From contig CABKML010000038.1 in NCBI GenBank assembly GCA_902373515.1, forward strand, positions 1 to 10,249: a stretch of 10,249 bases of DNA, read 5' to 3'. Each line of letters opens with the position of its first letter. Within the stretch, counting starts at the first letter, position 1. Position numbers and translations under genes: made by a program. The notes below the pieces were generated by a model, which was given only the letters and a program-made list of their open reading frames with translations, searched no databases and had not been told where the DNA came from. The DNA is from an uncultured Eubacteriales bacterium. GTDB taxonomy: Bacteria; Bacillota; Clostridia; Saccharofermentanales; Fastidiosipilaceae. Below, one piece after another: positions 5,961 through 10,249 of the stretch.

Positions 5961-7772
5961 TTATTTTTTGATTGTTATTTCGTTATTTTGACCGCCGACA
6001 GCCGTATATTCACAGCTTTGGGTCTCATCTTTATCATCAACTAATACTTTAAATTTGAACTTTTGCCCGTAAGGTATTCTTTCCATAGTAAATTCCCAAG
6101 TATTTGCATCAATATTTCTACAAGCTCTGCCTGCTTGCCAACTAAGTGGATAAGTATCTCCACGTAGAACTAAAGTCTGTCCGTATTGCAGGCGAGTATG
6201 AATTCTAATTGTCGTTAAATTGCGTTTTTCCGGTTCATATGCCGCCAAAGTTGAATTCAGTGCTAAAATTTTTGTTTCATGTTCCTTCAGCTCAACTTTT
6301 ATTTGTTTACCTGTCATGCCTCCGGACTCAACTACAATTTTTTCTTCCGTATTCAACAAATTTGTCAATTTGCTGCCGATAGCTAAATTACTTTCCGCTC
6401 TTAGCGGTATAGTCCGAGAAACATTCCCCCATTTATTGTGAGATATTGTTATTGTTTCATCTGTCTTTTCCGAATTAATTCTGGCAAAGGCATAAACATC
6501 CGGATCAACCCACATTTCCAATTGCTTGCCGTCCTGCACAGCTGAATGGTCTTTTCTAATAGCATTCAATCTTTTAATGTGACGATATATCGTTGAATTC
6601 TCGGAAAAACTGCTCATATCTTTCCGATTATCTTTATTGGCAATTGGTATTTCACTGCCGTTACCGTTGCCATCATCAGCCTGTTCCGTGCCGTAATAAA
6701 TAACCGGTACACCTCTTGATGTCATCAAAAAAGCTAAAGCTGCACGCAATCTCTGATAATCATCATTCGCCCAAGTTAAGAAACGAGCCCGATCGTGGTT
6801 ATCAATAAAAGTTTCCAAGTGATTCGGATTTTTATATTTATAATCTTGAGCAAAAAGTTTAGCTAAAGCACGCATATCCGTATCCGCTGAAAAAGCTTCT
6901 CTTACTGTAAAAAAATAAGGAAAATCCAAAGCTCCCCACTGATAATTCTGATAATCGGCAACATAATCCACATCGCCGACAAAAATTTCACCAAAAGAAG
7001 GAACTCCCAAGGATTTTTCCAACTTTTGCAGCCAAGGTTTGGGGATGGATCTTGCAGCATCGACCCGAACCCCGTCAAATCCCATATCAATCCAATCTTT
7101 ATAGGTATTAATTAAATAATCTGATACTGCCGGATTATTCTGGTCCAAATCGTCTAAACCGCCCAAGTCACAATTTTCTATCTCATCCTGAGTTTCCGTA
7201 TTATCAAACCTACAGCCTCCCGCATGATGATAATAACTGGGATTATCCAACGGGTATGCGGGCTTATATTCTGATTGATAACGTGTAGCCTTATCATCCA
7301 AATAATCTGAAGTGTGATTAGGCACAATATCAAGTATCATTTTCAAATTTCTTTTATGCGCTTGCCTGATTAATTCCGCCAAATCTTCTTTTGAACCGAA
7401 ATGTTCATTAGGAGTAGCAAAATCTTTTGTGAAATATCCATGATAACTTGCCTCTTTTTTATCTTTCGAAAGCGGTTCCTGCTTGGAAACAGGAGAAATC
7501 CAAATAGCCGTAACACCTAAATCGGCAATATAATCAAGCTTATTGCATAAACCTTTCCAATCACCGCCGTGGTAAAAGCCCAAATCGGCAGGATTATAAT
7601 CACCATAGCCTAAATCATTATTAGTTTTATCACCATCATAAAATCTATCAACCAAAACTTGATAAATTACATCGCGACTATTTAATGTTTCGGCTCTGCT
7701 TTCGGTTAATGATCCGGCTATTAAAGCCAAACTAAAAAAAACAAGTAATACTTCCGATATTAATTTTTTCAT
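5961..7772 (-). CDS. Secreted GH13 alpha-amylase, CGTase-like core with C-terminal starch-binding-like domain
   Basis: Predicted extracellular enzyme cutting starch or glycogen to maltodextrins. The 603 residues begin with a signal peptide (KK, a hydrophobic core at about 8-22, likely cleavage after SRA at 27) and no lipobox, so it is released. The core follows cyclodextrin glucanotransferases: calcium-site motif DRFYDGDKTNND at 42-53, GGDWKGL near 69-75, DIVPNH at 148-153, GFDGVRVDA with nucleophile Asp238, GEIF with Glu262, and FIDNHD with Asp327. Domain C spans about 415-510 and a roughly 85-residue beta domain with CBM20-like character follows (about 518-603). The CGTase domain D between C and CBM20 is missing. 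The aromatic residue CGTases use to guide cyclisation (Phe/Tyr195) aligns with Gly204, which favours hydrolysis. ATG 7772-7770 follows GGGAGGTT at a 7-base gap. First gene of the operon. Confidence 0.88.
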   Translation of the reverse strand: MKKLISEVLLVFFSLALIAGSLTESRAETLNSRDVIYQVLVDRFYDGDKTNNDLGYGDYNPADLGFYHGGDWKGLCNKLDYIADLGVTAIWISPVSKQEPLSKDKKEASYHGYFTKDFATPNEHFGSKEDLAELIRQAHKRNLKMILDIVPNHTSDYLDDKATRYQSEYKPAYPLDNPSYYHHAGGCRFDNTETQDEIENCDLGGLDDLDQNNPAVSDYLINTYKDWIDMGFDGVRVDAARSIPKPWLQKLEKSLGVPSFGEIFVGDVDYVADYQNYQWGALDFPYFFTVREAFSADTDMRALAKLFAQDYKYKNPNHLETFIDNHDRARFLTWANDDYQRLRAALAFLMTSRGVPVIYYGTEQADDGNGNGSEIPIANKDNRKDMSSFSENSTIYRHIKRLNAIRKDHSAVQDGKQLEMWVDPDVYAFARINSEKTDETITISHNKWGNVSRTIPLRAESNLAIGSKLTNLLNTEEKIVVESGGMTGKQIKVELKEHETKILALNSTLAAYEPEKRNLTTIRIHTRLQYGQTLVLRGDTYPLSWQAGRACRNIDANTWEFTMERIPYGQKFKFKVLVDDKDETQSCEYTAVGGQNNEITIKK

Positions 7773-7777
7773 GCTCT

Positions 7778-7785
7778 AACCTCCC
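7778..7785 (-). promoter_or_regulatory. Ribosome binding site of the amylase gene
   Basis: GGGAGGTT, a near-perfect Shine-Dalgarno sequence whose GGAGG core is about 7 bases before the amylase ATG. It fixes the start and keeps the full signal peptide. Confidence 0.8.
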
Positions 7786-7816
7786 TCACGTTGCAATCAT
7801 ACGTGTTCTATCAATT

Positions 7817-7845
7817 ATTAAAGCGTGCTGATTTTATTTAGTCAA
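7817..7845 (-). promoter_or_regulatory. Probable promoter of the amylase-transporter operon with a cre-like spacer
   Basis: A vegetative-type promoter: -35 TTGACT at 7845-7840, a 17-base spacer, and -10 TTTAAT at 7822-7817, each one base off consensus. It predicts a start near 7810 and an untranslated leader of about 38 bases. The spacer region, read on the plus strand at 7816-7831, resembles a CcpA catabolite-response element (AAAGCG core with partial dyad symmetry) but has about three mismatches at conserved positions. Carbon catabolite repression is a reasonable guess for a starch operon, not a demonstrated feature. No other promoter of this quality is seen within the operon. Confidence 0.6.
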
Positions 7846-8046
7846 TATGCACAAAACCTAACGGTAAAGCAAGCGTCTTTCTATTAAATACAGAATATTA
7901 TTGCAAGCTTAAAGCATTTAGTGTTAACTTTTATTTACTTAAAAATACGCATTTTTCTACTTTTACTACAGTTAAGCAATGCTTTTTATAAAAATACATA
8001 AGAAGCTTTAGTAAACACACATTTACACTTTGAGAATTTCTCCGAC

Positions 8047-8074
8047 AAAAAAAAAGCAATTTTCAAATTAATTG
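8047..8074 (-). terminator. Weak terminator-like hairpin after the gene relic
   Basis: Read on the minus strand, CAATT and AATTG (8074-8070 and 8061-8057) can form a 5-bp AT-rich stem followed after one or two bases by a run of nine T (8055-8047). The stem is short and weak. Its position just after the duplicated neopullulanase tail suggests it was the terminator of the lost gene copy. Confidence 0.35.
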
Positions 8075-8095
8075 TTTCTCGCCGAGATCATTCGC

Positions 8096-8172
8096 CTTCT
8101 GCAAGCTTACTATTATGCGTCCGTGACTTGCAAAATCAAAGCCTTTCCCGCTTGACCGCTTGAGCTGATCTG
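8096..8172 (-). pseudogene. Relic of the neopullulanase 3' end (direct repeat copy 2)
   Basis: A second copy, in the same orientation, of the last codons and stop region of the neopullulanase-like gene (1359-1427). It matches over 69 bases with three substitutions. One turns the penultimate CAA codon into TAA, ending the frame a codon early. An 8-base tandem duplication (CCGCTTGA at 8148-8155, repeated at 8156-8163) would also shift the frame. No upstream part of the gene remains: beyond 8172 the sequence goes straight into the pyruvate oxidase terminator. It cannot make a protein and is best read as scar tissue from a duplication or rearrangement of the sugar operon. Confidence 0.88.
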
Positions 8173-8186
8173 CTCCGGCTTCAAAG

Positions 8187-8222
8187 TAAAAAAATCCCGC
8201 AACACTTTAACAGTGTTACGGG
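8187..8222 (-). terminator. Rho-independent terminator of the pyruvate oxidase gene
   Basis: On the minus strand an 11-bp stem, CCCGTAACACT with AGTGTTGCGGG (one T-G pair), closes a 5-base loop (GTTAA) and is followed by A then seven T at 8194-8188. It lies 30 bases after the pyruvate oxidase stop. It should isolate that gene from the sugar operon. Confidence 0.88.
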
Positions 8223-8229
8223 CAATGCA

Positions 8230-8268
8230 GCAGTATAGTTGTATAATCTCAATTACTTAATATACTGC
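8230..8268. repeat. Inverted repeat spanning the pyruvate oxidase stop codon
   Basis: Perfect 8-base arms, GCAGTATA (8230-8237) and TATACTGC (8261-8268), are separated by 23 bases that include the TAA stop. The arms could pair in the mRNA just before the main terminator. It may be a 3'-end stability structure or chance. Confidence 0.4.
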
Positions 8269-10037
8269 GAATTTAAGCCTTCTTCTTCCAAATAGGTGCG
8301 GAAAGGCACGAGATTTTGCGCTTCATACTTGTCCTTATAAGCCTGAATTTCTGCGGCACTGTAAAGTTTTTCATCCAACTTCAAAGTCCCCGTCTCTACC
8401 GGTAAAGGACGATTTTGCGTAATTTTGCAGTCAACTACAACTGTCTTACCGTTTTTCACGGCAGCAACTGCTTCCTGCATAACAGCATCGATTTCTTCAA
8501 TTCTTCTGACAGTATATCCTAAAGCGCCCTGAGCTTTACCCACAAGAGCGTAATCGACATCTATAAAGTCGGTACCGAACGTTGTTTTATTAGTATCCTC
8601 ATACTTATTCTTGATGAATGCGTACTCGTTATTGGAAAAGACAATATTTATTACCGGCAAGTTGTAACGCACATTAGTCACAACATCAGGATAAGTCATA
8701 GAGAATGCGCCGTCACCCATCAAATTCCACACCTGCCGTTCAGGATAGGTATGTTTAGCGGCAATACCGCCGGGCAGAGCAATACCCATGGTAGCAAATA
8801 AGGGTGAGGTACGCCACATGTTTTTCGGAGTCATATGTAAGTGTCTGACTGATGTTTGGGTAGAATTACCGACATCAACTGAGAAAATAGCGTCTTCTTC
8901 GGCATACTTGTTAATTGCGTTATAAACTTGATAGAACTGCAAAGGACCGCTTGTTTTACCTTCCAACTTGTCCATATACTCGCGCCAATTCTGCACATTT
9001 TTCAAGTTGGCACGCCACCAGGCATTTTCTTCTACAGCCGGCATAAGCTGCAAAAAAGCTGTCAAAGCTTCACCCGCATCGCCTAAAATAGCCACATCGC
9101 AGGCATGACGTTTACCGAGCATAGCAGGATTATTATCTACCTGAATGAAATGTTTAATATTGCGGAAAGTTCTATCAGCTTCGGCAAAGGGGAAATTGCA
9201 GCCGATAAATAGTACTGTGTCGGCTTCTAAAATAGCTTCATTCGCCGGTTTCCAGCCGACTCGATAAGCTGAGCCTAAATGGGCCTTAAAATTCCATTCG
9301 ATTGTCTCATAATTTTTACCGGTGGTAATTACCGGTGCTTTGATTTTTTCAGCTAAAGCCTGTACTTTATCTCCGTGGCCTACTGTACCGACACCAACGT
9401 AAATTACAGGACGTTTCGCCTGTTTCAGCAATTCTACGGCGTCAGAAACATCTTTTTCATCTAAAGGAGCTGATTTGTAAGCACGGTAATTATGACCGGA
9501 AGTATAGAACTCATCGATTCCTATTTCCTGATACCCGAAATCAGTCGGTACTTCGATAACCGCAACGCCGCGTTTGCTTATAGCCTGTCTGGCAGCCTCG
9601 TCCATTAATTTCGGCAATTGTTCGGCATAAGCTACCCGTTTGTTGAAGACGGCAATATGGTCGAACATCGGATTTTGGTTAAGCTCCTGGAAAGCGTCCA
9701 AATTAAGTTCACGATGCGGCCTTGAGCCTAAGATTGCTATTACCGGGGTATTATCCATAGCAGCGTCATATAAACCGTTAATTAAATGTGAAGCACCCGG
9801 TCCGCCGGAACCTACACAAACTGCCAACTTGCCTCGCCACTTACTTTGCATCACTGCCGCCATTGCGCCGACTTCTTCATGCTTGACCTGAATAAATTCG
9901 ATTCTGTCTTTTTCCGCCTCCAAGGCGTCCATAAAAGAACTCAATGTACCTGAAGGTATTCCGTAAATTGTATCTACTCCCCAGCCTTCCAACACACGCA
10001 AAGCTGCTACGGCAATTTTGACATTTTCTTTTGCCAT
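8253..10037 (-). CDS. spxB: Pyruvate oxidase (phosphate-dependent, acetyl-phosphate and hydrogen peroxide forming)
   Basis: A ThDP- and FAD-dependent enzyme expected to convert pyruvate, phosphate and oxygen to acetyl phosphate, CO2 and H2O2 in the cytoplasm. At 594 residues it matches Lactobacillus and Streptococcus pyruvate oxidases. The three domains are in order: pyrimidine-binding (about 5-175, with catalytic Glu54 in [10 protein letters not shown]), central FAD-binding (about 190-330), and pyrophosphate-binding (about 380-545). The last holds the ThDP motif starting GDGAFS at 441-446 and ending SNN at 468-470. [17 protein letters not shown] (77-93) and the C-terminal [10 protein letters not shown] are typical of the oxidase branch rather than acetolactate synthase. 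ATG 10037-10035 follows AAGGAG at a 7-base gap. It stands alone between its own upstream region and a strong terminator. GC is clearly higher than in the left block (33 of 60 bases at 9781-9840). A quinone-linked PoxB is the main alternative. Confidence 0.87.
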   Translation of the reverse strand: MAKENVKIAVAALRVLEGWGVDTIYGIPSGTLSSFMDALEAEKDRIEFIQVKHEEVGAMAAVMQSKWRGKLAVCVGSGGPGASHLINGLYDAAMDNTPVIAILGSRPHRELNLDAFQELNQNPMFDHIAVFNKRVAYAEQLPKLMDEAARQAISKRGVAVIEVPTDFGYQEIGIDEFYTSGHNYRAYKSAPLDEKDVSDAVELLKQAKRPVIYVGVGTVGHGDKVQALAEKIKAPVITTGKNYETIEWNFKAHLGSAYRVGWKPANEAILEADTVLFIGCNFPFAEADRTFRNIKHFIQVDNNPAMLGKRHACDVAILGDAGEALTAFLQLMPAVEENAWWRANLKNVQNWREYMDKLEGKTSGPLQFYQVYNAINKYAEEDAIFSVDVGNSTQTSVRHLHMTPKNMWRTSPLFATMGIALPGGIAAKHTYPERQVWNLMGDGAFSMTYPDVVTNVRYNLPVINIVFSNNEYAFIKNKYEDTNKTTFGTDFIDVDYALVGKAQGALGYTVRRIEEIDAVMQEAVAAVKNGKTVVVDCKITQNRPLPVETGTLKLDEKLYSAAEIQAYKDKYEAQNLVPFRTYLEEEGLNSQYIK

Positions 10038-10091
10038 ACCGATTCTCCTTGAATAAAATATTGTACCGACTAGTTAGTATGGAAATAATAT

Positions 10092-10097
10092 ATTATA
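10092..10097 (-). promoter_or_regulatory. Candidate -10 element of the pyruvate oxidase promoter
   Basis: A perfect TATAAT on the minus strand about 55 bases before the spxB ATG. The -35 is poor: AACCGC at 17 bases, TTAACC at 19. The promoter may therefore need an activator. The hexamer overlaps a 12-base perfect palindrome (10085-10096). Confidence 0.4.
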
Positions 10098-10120
10098 TTT
10101 TTTCTTTTTATGTCGCGGTT

Positions 10121-10140
10121 AAAATGATGCTAATCATTTT
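10121..10140. promoter_or_regulatory. Palindrome upstream of spxB: operator or terminator
   Basis: Perfect 8-base arms AAAATGAT and ATCATTTT flank four bases. It sits just upstream of the candidate spxB -35, where an activator or repressor could bind. The ATGAT/ATCAT arms recall metal-regulator boxes, but the spacing does not match the classical Fur box. On the plus strand it is followed by two further T, so it could also be a weak AT-rich terminator for a gene arriving from the right, though no such gene is visible. Confidence 0.4.
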
Positions 10141-10210
10141 TTCGCACGCCTATATCGCCACAATAGACTCAAAGATGACTGCAAGCACAAAAATACCCTC
10201 CTCAGCAGTT

Positions 10211-10249
10211 TGATATGTACCCCTTTTACTGGACAAACCAGTGAAAGGG
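10211..10249. repeat. Inverted repeat at the window edge, possible IS3-family terminus
   Basis: Arms CCCTTTTACTGG (10221-10232) and CCAGTGAAAGGG (10238-10249) pair over 12 bases with one T-G position around a loop ACAAA. The left part, beginning TGATATGTACCCC and running to GGACA, resembles terminal repeats of IS3-family elements, which start with TG and often contain CCCC...GGACA. No T run follows on either strand, so it is not a simple terminator. No transposase is visible because the window stops at the end of the arm. The IS assignment is from memory of the family's ends. Confidence 0.35.

Larger units (their letters stand above)
7773..8252. other. 480-base gene-free stretch between amylase and pyruvate oxidase
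   Basis: From the amylase outward this holds the amylase ribosome site and promoter, an AT-rich segment (about 7850-8040) with no convincing gene, the weak terminator-like element and relic of the neopullulanase 3' end, and the pyruvate oxidase terminator. In the AT-rich part I see only a short dyad, AAGCA-A-TGCTT, at 7974-7984, which could bind a regulator upstream of the promoter but is too short to call. Confidence 0.5.

Noticed and set aside
6902..7090. Other-frame open stretches inside the amylase, permease, binding-protein and oxidase genes
   Set aside because: They lie wholly within well-supported genes and show no family motifs or ribosome sites.
10085..10096. PerR-like box in the spxB promoter
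   Set aside because: The half-sites ATAAT/ATTAT are separated by two bases rather than the one base of the PerR consensus, and such AT palindromes are common in AT-rich DNA.
10166..10204. A tiny hydrophobic frame on the minus strand (GTG start, about 12 residues) behind GAGGAGG, suggestive of a type I toxin
   Set aside because: Too short and ends quickly at TAG; no antisense RNA promoter or known toxin pattern is visible.
1..10249. CRISPR arrays, tRNA or rRNA genes
   Set aside because: No regularly spaced repeats, cloverleaf-like segments or rRNA signature sequences were seen on either strand.

Overview
The window is a stretch of a low-GC Gram-positive (Bacillota) chromosome. The evidence is strong AGGAG-type ribosome sites, two lipobox lipoprotein signals, a binding-protein sugar importer without its own ATPase gene, and a Lactobacillus/Streptococcus-type pyruvate oxidase. 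The genus cannot be read from the sequence. Every convincing gene lies on the minus strand, so transcription runs from right to left.

Right end (about 8187-10249): a pyruvate oxidase gene (spxB type) with its own upstream region and a strong rho-independent terminator. Upstream of it are two palindromes, and at the window edge an inverted repeat that resembles the end of an IS3-family element.

Middle (1373-7845): a maltodextrin/starch operon. In transcription order it holds a secreted GH13 amylase with a CGTase-like core and a C-terminal starch-binding-like domain, a lipoprotein sugar-binding protein, two ABC permeases (MalF- and MalG-like), and a cytoplasmic neopullulanase/cyclomaltodextrinase-like GH13 enzyme. 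The amylase would cut glucan outside the cell, the binding protein and permeases would import the maltodextrins, and the last enzyme would trim them inside. The last four genes are almost fused (gaps of 1, 2 and about 10 bases). No ABC ATPase and no LacI-type regulator is present. A good promoter lies upstream of the amylase.

Between the operon and spxB (about 8047-8172) is a relic of a second copy of the neopullulanase 3' end, with a weak terminator-like tail. The operon is therefore bracketed by 69-bp direct repeats, a trace of an old tandem duplication or rearrangement.

Left end (1-1109): a much more AT-rich block with a 50-residue membrane protein, a possible short peptide ORF ending in a double-glycine-like motif, and a lipoprotein gene. 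The lipoprotein's signal peptide is separated from the long remaining frame by a one-base shift in an A6 tract. The gene runs off the window.

I see no tRNA, rRNA, CRISPR array or clearly new defence or mobile system. The most unusual items are the bracketing repeat, the frameshifted lipoprotein and the small ORFs beside it.
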